Assembly (NCBI RefSeq): GCF_014207855.1
Contig: NZ_JACHKZ010000018.1
Span: forward strand, 23,398-87,397
DNA length: 64,000 nucleotides
DNA from: Comamonas odontotermitis
GTDB lineage: Bacteria; Pseudomonadota; Gammaproteobacteria; Burkholderiales; Burkholderiaceae_C
Direction of reading: 5' to 3'
Under the pieces are notes generated by a model. The model searched no databases, had not been told where the DNA came from, and was given only the letters and a program-made list of their open reading frames with translations. The translations under genes and the position numbers were made by a program. Positions 16,658 through 26,711 of this stretch are shown piece by piece. Within the stretch, counting starts at the first letter, position 1. The number at the start of each line of letters is the position of its first letter.

Positions 16658-17560
16658 ATGCAATCTCGCTTTCAACACATTGCCCTGATTGGCAAATACC
16701 ATGCGCCGCCTTCTGCGGAGGTGCGCCAGCAGTCCATTGTCGCCTTCAGCCAGATTGCCAGCTATGTCGAGGCCCGGGGCGGCACCGCCTATCTGGAGCA
16801 GGAAACTGCCAACTTCACCGGCATGGACCATTACCCCACGCTCAGCCTCGATGAAGTGGGCAAGCGCTGCGATCTCGCCATTGTGTTGGGCGGCGACGGC
16901 ACGATGCTGGGTGTGGGACGAGAGCTGGCCAAGTACAACACGCCGCTGGTGGGCATCAACCAGGGGCGGCTGGGCTTTGTGACAGATATTCCACTGCAGA
17001 CTTTTCTGGCGCCCTTATCTGCCATTCTGGCGGGCGAGTACGAAGAAGAGATTCGCTCGATGATCCATGCGCTGGTGATCCGCGATGGCGAGTGTGTGTT
17101 CCAGGCCCTGGCGTTCAATGACGTGGTCGTCAACCGTGGCGGCACATCGGGCATGGTGGAGCTGCGGGTAGAGGTGGATGGCCAACTGGTGGCCAACCAG
17201 CGCGCCGACGGCCTGATCATTGCTACTCCCACCGGCTCCACCGCCTATGCGTTGTCGGTGGGTGGGCCGATTGTTCACCCGGCACTGGCGTGCTGGGTCA
17301 TGGCGCCGATTGCGCCGCATACGCTCTCCAACCGTCCGATCGTGGTGCCCGATACGCAGGAGATTTCGATCGAGGTGATTGGTGGGCGCGACATAGCGGC
17401 CAATTTCGATATGCAGTCGCTGGCCTCCATCCTGCGCGGCGACAAGATTCTGGTGCGCAGCGCGCCCCATAAAACACGGTTTCTGCACCCCCGCGGCTGG
17501 AACTACTACACCACTTTGCGCAAGAAACTGGGCTGGAACGAAGGGGGCATCACACCATGA
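16658..17560 (+). CDS. nadK: NAD kinase
   Basis: A 300-residue cytoplasmic enzyme that phosphorylates NAD to NADP with ATP. The GGDGTMLG phosphate-binding loop is at residues 78-85. [17 protein letters not shown] and [20 protein letters not shown] follow, the second being the conserved NAD-binding segment. The ATG at 16658 is preferred to the TTG at 16652. Its stop codon overlaps the recN start by four bases (ATGA), so the pair is translationally coupled. This is the first gene of nadK-recN-rapZ. Confidence 0.97.
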   Translation: MQSRFQHIALIGKYHAPPSAEVRQQSIVAFSQIASYVEARGGTAYLEQETANFTGMDHYPTLSLDEVGKRCDLAIVLGGDGTMLGVGRELAKYNTPLVGINQGRLGFVTDIPLQTFLAPLSAILAGEYEEEIRSMIHALVIRDGECVFQALAFNDVVVNRGGTSGMVELRVEVDGQLVANQRADGLIIATPTGSTAYALSVGGPIVHPALACWVMAPIAPHTLSNRPIVVPDTQEISIEVIGGRDIAANFDMQSLASILRGDKILVRSAPHKTRFLHPRGWNYYTTLRKKLGWNEGGITP

Positions 17561-19215
17561 GCCTCAAGCGCATTGCGCTGCGCGATTTTGTGATCGTCGA
17601 GCAGTTGGAGGTTGATTTTTCGCCCGGCTTCACTGCCTTGACCGGAGAGACCGGCGCTGGCAAATCGATTCTGATCGACGCATTGCAACTGGTACTGGGC
17701 AGCCGCGCCGATACCGGCTTTGTGCGCCAGGGGGCTGCCAAATCAGAATTGATAGCAGAGTTCGATACACCACCTGCGCTGAAGCCATATTTGACTGAGA
17801 ACGAGCTGCAACCCGATGAATCAGTGCTGCTGCGCCGTGTGATCGACGCCCAGGGCAAAAGCAAGTTCTGGATCAATGGCGTAGCGGCGACCGCAACCCA
17901 GCTGCGCAGCATTGCACCAGCCTTGGTAGATATACATGGCCAGCACGCCTGGCAAAGCTTGATGCAGTCAGAGCCCGTGCGACGCCTGCTGGATGCCTAT
18001 GCCAACGCCGATTGCAGCAGCGTTCAGGAGGCGTATCTTTCCTGGCGCGCCGCAGACAAGACGCTGCAACAGGCCCGCAGCATGGAAGCCACACACCAGC
18101 GCGAACGCGAGCGGTTGCTGTGGCAGATATCAGAAGTGGACAAACTCGCCCCTACCGAGCACGAATGGGAAGAACTCAACGCCCAGCACACGCGGCTGTC
18201 CCACGCACAGACACTGATGGATGCGGCCACCCATGCCCTTGCCGCCCTGGAAGATGAAGACAGCGGCGCCAGCGTGCAAGCCAATCGCGCCCTGCACACC
18301 TTGCAGGCGCAGGCCCATGTCGAGCCGCAATTTGCTGCGATGGCTGAAACGCTGGAAGGCTGCGTTGCGCAGCTGGAAGACCTGGCGCGCTCGCTGGGCG
18401 GCTATTTGCGGCATGCAGAGCTAGACCCTGACAAACTCGAACAACTGGACGAGCGCCTGGGCAGCTGGCTCAGCCTGGCCAGGCGTTACAAGCGCCCTCC
18501 GGAAGATCTGCCCGCGCTGCTGCAAGGCTGGAAAAACGAATTAAAGGCGCTGGATGCGTCTGCAGACATCCATGCGCTGGAGAATGCCGCCGCAGCGGGT
18601 TGGAAAGCCTACGAAAAGGCTGCCCAGGCGCTCAGCAAGATACGCGCGCGTGCTGCAGAGCGCCTGTCGCAAGCCATTACCAGTGCCATGCAAGAGCTGG
18701 GCATGGCTGGCGGCCGCTTTGTCGCCACCATTCACCCTGCCAAGGAGCCCCGCGCCGATGGCATGGACGATGTGGAGCTGTTGGTGGCCGGGCACCCTGG
18801 CACCGAGCCCAAGCCCATTGCCAAGGTCGCCTCGGGCGGTGAGCTGTCTCGCATCTCGCTGGCCATTGCCATCTCCACCAGCCAGCTCGGCCAGGCTCCC
18901 ACCTTGATTTTTGACGAAATCGACTCCGGCATTGGCGGTGCCGTTGCCGACGCGGTGGGCCGCGTCATGCATGCGCTGGGGCAGGATCGCCAGGTGCTGG
19001 CAGTCACCCATCTGGCGCAGGTTGCTGCACGCGGCGACACCCATCTGGTGGTCACCAAGCAGCGCAGCAAATCCGGCACCAGCAGCCATATCAGCGCAGT
19101 GACAGAGAATGGCCGGGTTGATGAGATTGCGCGCATGCTGGGCGGGGAACATATCTCTTCCACCAGCAGGGCTCACGCACGAGAAATGATTGCAGGAGGT
19201 GTACATGACCAATAG
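17557..19215 (+). CDS. recN: DNA repair protein RecN
   Basis: A 552-residue SMC-like ATPase acting in double-strand break repair. The Walker A motif GETGAGKS is at residues 30-37; the ABC signature segment [15 protein letters not shown] and the Walker [11 protein letters not shown] lie near residues 425-455. A long coiled coil of about 300 residues separates the two halves. Full length for the family. It overlaps nadK by four bases and its end overlaps the rapZ start by 11 bases. No LexA box (CTGT-N8-ACAG) was found near nadK, so SOS control is not obvious here. Confidence 0.96.
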   Translation: MSLKRIALRDFVIVEQLEVDFSPGFTALTGETGAGKSILIDALQLVLGSRADTGFVRQGAAKSELIAEFDTPPALKPYLTENELQPDESVLLRRVIDAQGKSKFWINGVAATATQLRSIAPALVDIHGQHAWQSLMQSEPVRRLLDAYANADCSSVQEAYLSWRAADKTLQQARSMEATHQRERERLLWQISEVDKLAPTEHEWEELNAQHTRLSHAQTLMDAATHALAALEDEDSGASVQANRALHTLQAQAHVEPQFAAMAETLEGCVAQLEDLARSLGGYLRHAELDPDKLEQLDERLGSWLSLARRYKRPPEDLPALLQGWKNELKALDASADIHALENAAAAGWKAYEKAAQALSKIRARAAERLSQAITSAMQELGMAGGRFVATIHPAKEPRADGMDDVELLVAGHPGTEPKPIAKVASGGELSRISLAIAISTSQLGQAPTLIFDEIDSGIGGAVADAVGRVMHALGQDRQVLAVTHLAQVAARGDTHLVVTKQRSKSGTSSHISAVTENGRVDEIARMLGGEHISSTSRAHAREMIAGGVHDQ

Positions 19216-20098
19216 TGCAGACCGGCGACCGCCGCTGCAGGTAGTGGTGCTTACAGGCATGGCCGGCTCGGGAAAGTCGGTCGCGCTGCATGCGCTGGAA
19301 GACATTGGCTATTACTGTGTGGACAACCTGCCGCCAGAGCTGCTGCCCTCGCTGGTGTCGCTGGAGCATTGGCAGCATGGCAACCGCGTTGCCATTGCCA
19401 TTGATGCACGCAGCGCCAAAGCCTTGTACCTGGTGCCTGAGCAGCTCGACAAGCTGCGTGCCACAGGCGCCCAGGTGCAACTCATCTACATGGATGCGCT
19501 GCGGGACATCCTGATCCGGCGATTTTCCGAAACGCGCAGGCGCCACCCGCTGACCAATGAAACGCTGCAGGCCGGCCCGCGCGCATTGGTGCAGATGATT
19601 GACGAAGAACGCGCCTTGCTGGCCGATCTGCGCGAGCAGGCACATGTAATTGACACCAGCAACCTGCGTGTCTCGCAACTGCAAGCCTACATCAAGCAGT
19701 TCATGCAGGCGCCTACCTCCAGCCTGACCCTGGTTTTCCAGTCGTTCGGCTTCAAGAACGGCATCCCCATGGACAGCGACTACATGTTCGATGTACGCAT
19801 GCTGCCCAACCCTTATTACGAGCCGGATCTGCGCAGCCACACGGGGCTGGAGGCGCCGGTTGCGCAGTTTCTGGCACAGCAGCCAGCGGTGCTCAAAATG
19901 CAGGAAGACATCATTCGCTTCCTGGACAACTGGCTACCCGAGATGGTGCTCAACCACCGCAGCTATGCCACCGTGTCCATCGGGTGCACCGGCGGCCAGC
20001 ACCGCTCGGTCTACCTCGTCAACGCATTGGCGCAGCACTTCCAAAGCCGGTGGACGACACTGCAGCGCCACCGCGAACTGGACCAGAGAGCACATTGA
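19205..20098 (+). CDS. rapZ: RNase adapter protein RapZ (NTPase)
   Basis: A 297-residue protein with an N-terminal P-loop, GMAGSGKS at residues 18-25, and a C-terminal domain with [13 protein letters not shown], typical of RapZ/YvcJ. In E. coli RapZ delivers the small RNA GlmZ to RNase E, and it also binds glucosamine-6-phosphate; the betaproteobacterial role is less clear. The ATG at 19205 was chosen because AGGAGGT lies just upstream inside recN. Coupled to recN. Two hairpins without T tracts follow the stop codon. Confidence 0.95.
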   Translation: MTNSADRRPPLQVVVLTGMAGSGKSVALHALEDIGYYCVDNLPPELLPSLVSLEHWQHGNRVAIAIDARSAKALYLVPEQLDKLRATGAQVQLIYMDALRDILIRRFSETRRRHPLTNETLQAGPRALVQMIDEERALLADLREQAHVIDTSNLRVSQLQAYIKQFMQAPTSSLTLVFQSFGFKNGIPMDSDYMFDVRMLPNPYYEPDLRSHTGLEAPVAQFLAQQPAVLKMQEDIIRFLDNWLPEMVLNHRSYATVSIGCTGGQHRSVYLVNALAQHFQSRWTTLQRHRELDQRAH

Positions 20099-20108
20099 TG
20101 GCAGCGCA

Positions 20109-20134
20109 GCAGTGCGCCCCGTTTGGCGCACTGC
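20109..20134. other. Perfect 10-bp hairpin in the rapZ-mutY gap
   Basis: Arms gcagtgcgcc and ggcgcactgc around ccgttt, directly after the rapZ stop. No T run follows, so a simple intrinsic terminator is unlikely. It may stabilise the mRNA 3' end or act with the second hairpin. Confidence 0.5.
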
Positions 20135-20195
20135 ATGCATACGTGCGAACACAAGCGTGCTTGCTACTGCCGGGCTCCAAAACGAAGCGCGCAAA

Positions 20196-20217
20196 CAGCT
20201 CTCTTTTCAGAGAGCTG
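20196..20217. other. Perfect 9-bp hairpin in the rapZ-mutY gap
   Basis: Arms cagctctct and agagagctg around tttc. It lies between the convergent rapZ and mutY genes and is 62 bases from the first hairpin. Neither strand has a T tract after it. Confidence 0.5.
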
Positions 20218-20242
20218 CGCCCACATCATTTCAAATCACCGC

Positions 20243-21352
20243 TCAGCCCTGCAGCAAATTGCGCACGGGCGCAGGCAAACCCAGCGCAGACAGCTGCTCG
20301 GGCCGGTACCACCCCCCGGCTGCCGCTGGTAGCGGTGGGTTTTCGGCGCGGATCCGCTCCGGGTGCAAATGCAAATCCTTGTGGGTGAGCACATGCAAAA
20401 ACGGTGCGAGCGGCTCTGGCGCAGTACCGCCACACTCCTGGGCGGCTTGCCGCAACTGAGCCTCGGTTTCGTAAACCGGCAAGCAATACAAGCTGGCCCA
20501 GATGCCTTTGGGCGGGCGCTTTTCCAGCCAGATGGCGCCGTCGGCGCGTTCCGCCCACAGCAGCCACCAGCTGGCAGAGCTGCGCTTGAGCTTTTTTGTC
20601 TTGACCGGATAACGTTCGGGCGCTCCTTCGCGCCGCGCCGCACAGCTGCCGTGCACGGGGCACAGCAGGCAACTGGGCTTTTTGGGCGTACAAATGGCCG
20701 CACCCAGATCCATCATGCCCTGGGTGTAGCGCGGCATGGCGGTGGAGAGATCGGTGGTAGGCAACAAGTCTTCCGCCAGTGCCCAGAGCTTTTTCTCGGC
20801 AGCGCTGCTGGCCAGATCGTCCGAAAAACCCAGCGCCCGCGTCAGCACCCGTTTGACGTTCGCATCGAGAATGGCCGCGCGTGCAGCAAAGCAGAACGAT
20901 GCAATCGCACTGGCAGTCGATCGCCCAATGCCGGGCAGAGAAGCGAGCTCCTCAACCGTGCGGGGGAAAGCACCGCCAAAACGCGACATGACCTCCTGTG
21001 CACAGCGATGCAGATTGCGGGCCCGGCTGTAGTAGCCCAAGCCGCTCCACAGCGCCATCACCTCTTCATCACTCCCTGCGGCCAGGTCTGCGACGGTTGG
21101 AAAATGCTGCAGGAATCGCTCGTAATAGCCCAGAACGGTGGTGACCTGCGTTTGCTGCAACATGATTTCGGACAGCCATACGCGGTACGGGTCGCGGGTG
21201 TTCTGCCAAGGCAGGTGGTGGCGTCCGTGGCTTTGCTGCCAGGCGACGATCTGTTGTGAAAATTGGCTCAAATCTAGACTCAAAAAGAAAGAACTGCGGG
21301 GGGTGCGTATCGGGGTGAGCCAAGGCTGCGCTCTATGCCAAAGCCTGGTCAA
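20243..21352 (-). CDS. mutY: Adenine DNA glycosylase MutY
   Basis: A 369-residue base-excision enzyme that removes adenine mispaired with 8-oxoguanine. It contains the HhH motif LPGIGRSTASAIASFCF, the catalytic Asp in AILDANVKRVL, and the [4Fe-4S] cluster ligands in ICTPKKPSCLLCPVHGSC. A NUDIX-like C-terminal domain recognises the 8-oxoG. The ATG at 21352 adds about 28 residues before conserved sequence; a TTG start inside FFLSLDLSQF is possible. It lies 54 bases downstream of mutM, which removes 8-oxoG paired with C, so both arms of the GO system form one unit here. Confidence 0.96.
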   Translation of the reverse strand: MTRLWHRAQPWLTPIRTPRSSFFLSLDLSQFSQQIVAWQQSHGRHHLPWQNTRDPYRVWLSEIMLQQTQVTTVLGYYERFLQHFPTVADLAAGSDEEVMALWSGLGYYSRARNLHRCAQEVMSRFGGAFPRTVEELASLPGIGRSTASAIASFCFAARAAILDANVKRVLTRALGFSDDLASSAAEKKLWALAEDLLPTTDLSTAMPRYTQGMMDLGAAICTPKKPSCLLCPVHGSCAARREGAPERYPVKTKKLKRSSASWWLLWAERADGAIWLEKRPPKGIWASLYCLPVYETEAQLRQAAQECGGTAPEPLAPFLHVLTHKDLHLHPERIRAENPPLPAAAGGWYRPEQLSALGLPAPVRNLLQG

Positions 21353-21406
21353 AAATGATCAATGACGGGCAATGGCCTGGTCTTGGACGGTCTTCAACAC
21401 CTCCCG

Positions 21407-22219
21407 CTATTTTTGGCACTTGCGGCAATAGTATGTGCTGCGCTGGCCTTGCTTGATCGCAACCACGGGGGTTCCGCACTGTTTACAAGGCTCTCCTGCC
21501 CTTCCGTACACATTGGCCTGTGCCTGAAACGCGCCAGCATAGCCGTTGACCTGAACAAAATCCCGCAAGGTGCTGCCCCCCAGCTCAATGGCTTTCCCCA
21601 GCACCAGGGGAATGGCCGTGTGCAAGCGCTGCGCCTGGGGCTTGGTCACCTTGTTTGCAGGTTTGGAAGGCAGAATGCCCGCGAGAAACAGCACTTCACT
21701 CGCGTAGATATTGCCAACCCCGACCACCAGTTGCCCACCCAGCAGCAACTGCTTGATCGGCGTGCTGGAGCGTTTGAGTCCCTTAGCGAAGTAACGCAGG
21801 CTGAATCCCTCGTCAAATGGCTCCATGCCCAGATGGTTAAGCAGCTTGGCCGCCATCGCCGACTCCATATCCGGCGCCCATACCACCGCTCCAAAGCGCC
21901 TGGGGTCATGCAGCCGCAGAGTGCCACGGTCCGTCACCAGATCGAAATGATCGTGGGGCCCGGCAGGCGGCAAGGCTGGTGCGGTCTGCAGGCTGCCCGA
22001 CATTCCCAGATGCAACAGCAAAACGCCCTGGTCCAACTGCAAAACAATGTATTTGCCGCGCCGCAGAACATGCTGCACCATGCGGCCGGCCAGCGCCGCT
22101 GGTTCAACCCCCAGCGGCCAACGCAAGGGCTTTCCAAGCGTGATGCGCTCAATGGTGGCACCCTGCAGGGGCTGGATCAACCCGCGTCTTGTCACTTCCA
22201 CTTCTGGTAACTCAGGCAC
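21407..22219 (-). CDS. mutM: Formamidopyrimidine-DNA glycosylase (Fpg/MutM)
   Basis: A 270-residue DNA glycosylase/AP lyase removing 8-oxoguanine. After Met, the N-terminal Pro-Glu (PELPEVEVTRRG) supplies the catalytic amine and glutamate. A C-terminal zinc finger has CKQCGTPVVAI and YYCRKCQK. Length matches the family. It is divergent from the TPR gene at 22266 by 46 bases and lies upstream of mutY on the same strand. Confidence 0.98.
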   Translation of the reverse strand: MPELPEVEVTRRGLIQPLQGATIERITLGKPLRWPLGVEPAALAGRMVQHVLRRGKYIVLQLDQGVLLLHLGMSGSLQTAPALPPAGPHDHFDLVTDRGTLRLHDPRRFGAVVWAPDMESAMAAKLLNHLGMEPFDEGFSLRYFAKGLKRSSTPIKQLLLGGQLVVGVGNIYASEVLFLAGILPSKPANKVTKPQAQRLHTAIPLVLGKAIELGGSTLRDFVQVNGYAGAFQAQANVYGRAGEPCKQCGTPVVAIKQGQRSTYYCRKCQK

Positions 22220-22265
22220 TGTTTTCCTTCTGCATGGCTCGTGGGCTATCGTTTATTATGGGCTG

Positions 22266-24041
22266 ATGAAGCACGCTCTCCGATATTTGGCATATTTTCT
22301 GGCAACCGGTTTGACCGTGCCCGCACTGGCAAATGCAAGCCCCAGTGCGCAATCACACCCTTCCGTCAAAAAGCAGAGCCTTGCAGCTGCAGAACGCGCG
22401 GAAGACGCCCAGTCCCAACTGGATGCAGAGCTCTTCTATGAGCTTTTGCTCGGCGAAATGTACGCAAGCCAAGGCGACGCATCCACCAGTGTGGAGCTAC
22501 TCCTGGACGCGGCGCGCCGCACCGGCGACGAAAAGGTTTACCAGCGCGCCGCGCAGATTGCGCTACTTTCACGTTCCGCCCAGAAGGCCAACATGGTTGC
22601 TCAGGCGTGGCGACAAGCCCACCCGCAATCGCGCCAGGCCAGCCGCTACTTGCTCCAGGTCATGTTGTCCACCAACCATGGTGAAGAAACGGGAGCGCTG
22701 CTGAAGCAGGAAATTGCCCTGGCCAAGCCCGATGAAAAGCTCGAATGGATTCGCGCCATTCCCAGCATCTACCGCCGTGTCAGCGATCAGGCGCAAGCTA
22801 CGCGCATTGTGCGTGAAGCGCTCACGCCGGAATTGGAGAACCCGGCCACCGGGCCTGATTCCTGGGCCGCCATCGGCACCATGGAACTTGCAGCAGGAGC
22901 GCCTGCTGCGGCGCTGGAGGCCGCCCGCAAGGCCCTGTCATTGGACGCTGGCAACCAAGCAGCAGGCAGGCTGGCTGCAGCCCTGGTAGCAGCCAACGTG
23001 CCCGAGGCCGAGTCACTGGTGACCGATTTCCTCAGCAATGCCAAAAGCGCCGATGCACATCTGGCCTATGCCCGCAGCCTGATGAATGCAGACCGTCTGG
23101 AGGAAGCGCAAACCCAGTTGAACGAAGCAACGCGGATCGATCCCAGCTCTGCCGATGCATGGATCCTCAAGGCGGCGCTGCAGGCCCAGCTCAAGCAATA
23201 CTCGGACGCCGATGTATCCCTTCTCAAGCTCGACACCTTGATCGACAAGTTTCCGTCCCAGGTTCTGCAGCGGGAAGTACGCATCCAAAGCCTGATGCTG
23301 CGCGAACAGATGGCCGAAGCCCAGAAGAAATGGGAAGAAGCCGAGCACTGGGCCGATGAAATCGCCAAAACCGGCAACCAGCCCCTGGCAACACTGCGCA
23401 AGGCTTCCATCCGCATGCAGCAAGGCCAGTTTGACGCGGCAGCCGCCTTGCTGAACGATTTGCCGGAAACCAGCCCCGGAGAAACTCGCACCAAGCTGTC
23501 TGCACAGGTTCAGCTGTACAAAACCGCGAAGAATTACGCCCAGGCGCTCGAAGTGCAATCCAAGCTGCTGGAAATGCTGCCCAACGATCCGGATCTGCTT
23601 TACGAGCAGGCGATGCTCGCCGAGCGCGCAAACAAGATCGAGGAGGCAGAGACGCTGCTGCGCAAGCTCATCGCGCTCAAGCCCGATCACCACCATGCAT
23701 ACAACGCGCTGGGTTACCTGCTGGCAGACCGCGGGCTCAAACTTGGCGAAGCCAAATCCCTGATCGAAAAAGCGCTCAGCTTGGTGCCTGGTGACCCCTT
23801 CATCACCGACAGCCTGGGCTGGGTGGAATACAAACAAGGCAACCTGGAGCAAGCTGCGCAATTGCTGGAAAAAGCCTACACCAAGCAGCCCGATCCGGAA
23901 ATCGGAGCTCACCTGGCCGAAGTCTGGTGGAAACAAGGCAAGACCAAGCCCGCAGAAGAGCTGTTGCGTGCAGCCAGGAAAGACGCACCGGACAACGAAA
24001 CCGTGCTCAAGACTTTCCAACTGCTGGGCATTCAGCCATGA
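22266..24041 (+). CDS. Exported tetratricopeptide-repeat protein
   Basis: A 591-residue protein with an N-terminal signal peptide (hydrophobic segment LAYFLATGLTVPALANA, residues 6-22). Behind it are many helical repeats of about 34 residues, for example ALEAARKALSLDAGN and KIEEAETLLRKLIALKPDH, ending in a classic TPR block near residues 480-560. It is likely to act in the periplasm or at the outer membrane as a scaffold. Its stop codon overlaps lolB by four bases (ATGA), so the two genes are coupled and a role in lipoprotein or envelope assembly is plausible but not shown. The same gene pair is common in Betaproteobacteria as far as I recall. Confidence 0.88.
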   Translation: MKHALRYLAYFLATGLTVPALANASPSAQSHPSVKKQSLAAAERAEDAQSQLDAELFYELLLGEMYASQGDASTSVELLLDAARRTGDEKVYQRAAQIALLSRSAQKANMVAQAWRQAHPQSRQASRYLLQVMLSTNHGEETGALLKQEIALAKPDEKLEWIRAIPSIYRRVSDQAQATRIVREALTPELENPATGPDSWAAIGTMELAAGAPAAALEAARKALSLDAGNQAAGRLAAALVAANVPEAESLVTDFLSNAKSADAHLAYARSLMNADRLEEAQTQLNEATRIDPSSADAWILKAALQAQLKQYSDADVSLLKLDTLIDKFPSQVLQREVRIQSLMLREQMAEAQKKWEEAEHWADEIAKTGNQPLATLRKASIRMQQGQFDAAAALLNDLPETSPGETRTKLSAQVQLYKTAKNYAQALEVQSKLLEMLPNDPDLLYEQAMLAERANKIEEAETLLRKLIALKPDHHHAYNALGYLLADRGLKLGEAKSLIEKALSLVPGDPFITDSLGWVEYKQGNLEQAAQLLEKAYTKQPDPEIGAHLAEVWWKQGKTKPAEELLRAARKDAPDNETVLKTFQLLGIQP

Positions 24042-24568
24042 CGCCTGTGACGGGTCTGCGTACGCCCCTCACCAGAAGGCGCCTTTGCACGATGTTTGCA
24101 GCAGGGACTGCACTGGCCCTGCTGGAAGGTTGTGCAACGCCCCAGCGGCAATTGACACCCCCGGCCGGCGCAGGCTACTGGAGTGGGCGCATGTCCGTCC
24201 AGGTGCAGAGCGCGCCGCCACAGTCGACCAGCGGCAGCTTTGAACTCTCTGGCAACCCGCAACAGGGCGAGTTGGTATTGCTCAATCCATTGGGAAATAT
24301 CGTAGCCCGCGTCCATTGGTCTGCGGAACAAGCCAGTGTCACCCAAGGCAATACCGTCCGCGAGAAAGCCTCGCTTGATGAACTGACCGAGGAGCTCCTG
24401 GGTACCAGCCTGCCCATTGCGGCACTGTTCGACTGGCTGCAGGGCCGCAACACGCTTACGCAGGGCTGGCAAGCAGATCTGGATGCCTTCAACGATGGGA
24501 AAATCACTGCCCAACGCACCTCGCCGCTCCCTGAAGCCAGCTTGCGCATCGTGCTTGAGCGCCCTTAG
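24038..24568 (+). CDS. lolB: Outer-membrane lipoprotein insertion factor LolB
   Basis: A 176-residue lipoprotein. A lipoprotein signal peptide ends in LLEGC, so the mature protein starts at Cys33. The LolB-type fold shows GYWSGRMSVQV, then GELVLLNPLGNIVARV and the WLQGRNTLTQGWQADL segment. LolB receives lipoproteins from LolA at the outer membrane. LspA at 10.2 kb acts earlier in the same route. It is coupled to the TPR gene upstream and lies 24 bases from ispE. Confidence 0.9.
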   Translation: MTPVTGLRTPLTRRRLCTMFAAGTALALLEGCATPQRQLTPPAGAGYWSGRMSVQVQSAPPQSTSGSFELSGNPQQGELVLLNPLGNIVARVHWSAEQASVTQGNTVREKASLDELTEELLGTSLPIAALFDWLQGRNTLTQGWQADLDAFNDGKITAQRTSPLPEASLRIVLERP

Positions 24569-24592
24569 CCTTTTGTTGAATTGATCCGCACC

Positions 24593-25447
24593 ATGCGTAC
24601 GCTGTACGACGTTCCAGCCCCTGCCAAACTCAACCTCTTTCTGCACATCACGGGGCGCCGGGCCGATGGCTATCACCTGCTGCAGTCCGTCTTCATGCTG
24701 ATCGACTGGGCCGATGAACTGCATTTTGAAATCAGCCCCTCCGGAGCCGTCACCCGAGAAGACCTTGGCACACCCCTGCCCGCAGACGACCTGATCACCC
24801 GGGCAGCGCGGGCGCTACAGCAAGCCACAGGCTGCATGCAGGGCGTTCACATCGGTGTTCGCAAGAACCTGCCAGCGCAGGCTGGCATGGGGGGCGGCTC
24901 GTCCGACGCTGCCAGCACCCTGCTGGCACTCAATCAGCTGTGGAATCTGCAGCTGAGCCGCGATGAGCTGCAACGCATCGGACTGAGCCTTGGCGCAGAT
25001 GTTCCGTTTTTTATTTTCGGAAAGTCGGCTTGGGTGGAAGGAATCGGTGACATAATACGGCCACTCGAAAACGAGCAGCAGCTAGCAGACACCGCGCTGA
25101 TAGTTGTGAAGCCGCAAGAAGGCTTGGATACGAAATTAATTTTTTCAAATCCCAACCTGAAACGCGATTCAAAAGCTGCTACAATTTCGGACTTCGCTGC
25201 AAAGCACTTTGACTTCGGTCAAAACGACTTGCAGCCGGTCGCAGAAAGCCTGTGCCCTTCGATAAAAAAAGTCAGTGACTTTCTTAAATCGCAAGGATTG
25301 CATGCTAGAATGACGGGCTCAGGCAGTGCAGTGTTTGCAGTGAAAAAGCAAGCTATTAGCTGCCAAAGCAGTTTTTCACAAGACTGGACAGTGAAAGATT
25401 GCAAAAGTCTTATTGAGCATCCATTGATTGGATGGGCAAAAGATTAA
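24593..25447 (+). CDS. ispE: 4-diphosphocytidyl-2-C-methyl-D-erythritol kinase
   Basis: A 284-residue GHMP kinase of the MEP pathway to isoprenoid precursors, which feeds ubiquinone and undecaprenyl phosphate. Motifs: PAPAKLNLFLHITGRRADGYH at the N-terminus, the ATP loop PAQAGMGGGSSDAA, and the C-terminal TGSGSAVFAV. The last third of the gene is notably AT-rich compared with its neighbours and contains possible -10 sequences for the downstream tRNA-Gln. The ATG at 24593 is where family similarity begins. Confidence 0.96.
   Translation: MRTLYDVPAPAKLNLFLHITGRRADGYHLLQSVFMLIDWADELHFEISPSGAVTREDLGTPLPADDLITRAARALQQATGCMQGVHIGVRKNLPAQAGMGGGSSDAASTLLALNQLWNLQLSRDELQRIGLSLGADVPFFIFGKSAWVEGIGDIIRPLENEQQLADTALIVVKPQEGLDTKLIFSNPNLKRDSKAATISDFAAKHFDFGQNDLQPVAESLCPSIKKVSDFLKSQGLHARMTGSGSAVFAVKKQAISCQSSFSQDWTVKDCKSLIEHPLIGWAKD
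25303..25311 (+). promoter_or_regulatory. Candidate extended -10 promoter inside ispE
   Basis: TGCTAGAAT fits an extended -10 (TGnTATAAT-like). A -35 at 17 bases is poor (CTTAAA). It could drive tRNA-Gln and prs from within ispE. Confidence 0.3.
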
Positions 25448-25487
25448 AAGTTTTTAGGAATCAGTGTTGCTTAGCATTGGTTCTTGT

Positions 25488-25564
25488 AGGGGAGTCGCCA
25501 AGCTGGTTAAGGCACCGGATTTTGATTCCGGCATGCGAAGGTTCGAATCCTTCTTCCCCTGCCA
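25488..25564 (+). tRNA. tRNA-Gln (anticodon TTG)
   Basis: A 77-base tRNA with encoded CCA. Acceptor aggggag pairs with ttcccct (last pair G-U), discriminator G. The anticodon loop ttttgat lies between ccgga and tccgg, giving TTG. It contains the T-loop sequence gttcgaatc. It lies in the ispE-prs gap, as in other Betaproteobacteria. Confidence 0.97.
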
Positions 25565-25619
25565 ATTTCTTACCGCGCAAAAGCAGCGCTCACAGCTAAC
25601 CCATACCCACTGGGACGCT

Positions 25620-26582
25620 ATGCAAAACCATCATCCAGACTTCATGGTTTTCAGTGGTAATGCCAACACAGGCCTTGCCACCGAAATTGCACAACACCTC
25701 CACACCTCTCTGGGCGCAGCCGATGTAGGCCGCTTCTCCGACGGAGAAGTCACGGTGGAAATCAAGCAAAACGTCCGTGCCCGCGACGTTTTTATCATTC
25801 AGCCCACCTGTGCTCCCACCAATGACCACCTGATGGAATTGCTGGTGATGGTGGACGCATTGAAGCGTGCATCGGCTGAACGCATCTGCGCCGTGATTCC
25901 CTATTTTGGCTATGCCCGCCAGGATCGCCGCGTGCGCTCCACCCGCGTGCCCATCACCGCCAAGGTGGTTGCCAACATGCTGCAGGCCGCTGGCGTGAGT
26001 CGCGTGCTGACCATGGACCTGCATGCAGACCAGATCCAGGGCTTCTTCGATATACCGGTGGACAACATCTACGCTTCGCCGGTGCTGCTGGGCGATCTGC
26101 GTCAGAAGAACTATGAAGACTTGATCGTCGTGTCGCCGGATGTTGGCGGTGTGGTGCGCGCCCGCGCCCTTGCCAAGCAACTGCAATGCGATCTGGCCAT
26201 CATCGACAAGCGCCGCCCCAAAGCGAATGTGTCTGAAGTGATGCATGTCATCGGCGATATCGATGGCCGCAACTGCGTCATCATGGACGACATGATCGAC
26301 ACCGCAGGCACCTTGGTCAAGGCTGCCGAAGTGCTGAAGGAGCGTGGCGCCAAGAAGGTTTACGCCTACTGCACCCACCCCATCTTCTCGGGCCCCGCCA
26401 TCGAACGCATCGGCAATGGCGCAGCTCTGGACGAAGTTGTGGTTACCAACACCATTCCCCTGTCAGCGAACGCCCGCGCTTGCGGCAAGATTCGCCAACT
26501 GACCGTGGCCCCGCTGTTTGCAGAAACCATTCACCGCATCGCCACGGGTGAATCGGTGATGAGTCTGTTCCAGGACGCCTGA
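25620..26582 (+). CDS. prs: Ribose-phosphate pyrophosphokinase (PRPP synthetase)
   Basis: A 320-residue cytoplasmic enzyme making PRPP from ribose-5-phosphate and ATP, a precursor for purines, pyrimidines, histidine and NAD. Motifs: [17 protein letters not shown] at the start, FGYARQDRR flexible loop, and the PRPP-binding segment [14 protein letters not shown]. The ATG at 25620 directly follows tRNA-Gln by 55 bases and no ribosome binding site better supports another start. It is followed by the rplY promoter and attenuator-like hairpin. Confidence 0.98.
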   Translation: MQNHHPDFMVFSGNANTGLATEIAQHLHTSLGAADVGRFSDGEVTVEIKQNVRARDVFIIQPTCAPTNDHLMELLVMVDALKRASAERICAVIPYFGYARQDRRVRSTRVPITAKVVANMLQAAGVSRVLTMDLHADQIQGFFDIPVDNIYASPVLLGDLRQKNYEDLIVVSPDVGGVVRARALAKQLQCDLAIIDKRRPKANVSEVMHVIGDIDGRNCVIMDDMIDTAGTLVKAAEVLKERGAKKVYAYCTHPIFSGPAIERIGNGAALDEVVVTNTIPLSANARACGKIRQLTVAPLFAETIHRIATGESVMSLFQDA

Positions 26583-26597
26583 TTGGTTTTGCGGGCA

Positions 26598-26626
26598 TTG
26601 CCCAAAAAATCATCATCTGCTAAAAT
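26598..26626 (+). promoter_or_regulatory. Predicted sigma-70 promoter of rplY
   Basis: TTGCCC (26598-26603) and TAAAAT (26621-26626) are 17 bases apart and the -10 is preceded by TGC, an extended form. Transcription would start near 26633, eight bases before the hairpin at 26641. Confidence 0.65.
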
Positions 26627-26640
26627 CGATTGTTTTCGCT

Positions 26641-26667
26641 GGCCGCTGCAAATGCAGCGGCCTTTTT
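26641..26667 (+). terminator. Intrinsic terminator, prs end or rplY attenuator
   Basis: A perfect 10-base stem (ggccgctgca and tgcagcggcc) with a two-base loop and TTTTT. It lies between prs and rplY and also directly after the predicted rplY promoter, so a transcript starting there would meet it at once. Confidence 0.85.
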
Positions 26668-26711
26668 AACCGGGTAGGCTGGTCGCGGCCTGTCCCCATT
26701 GGAGTATTGAA

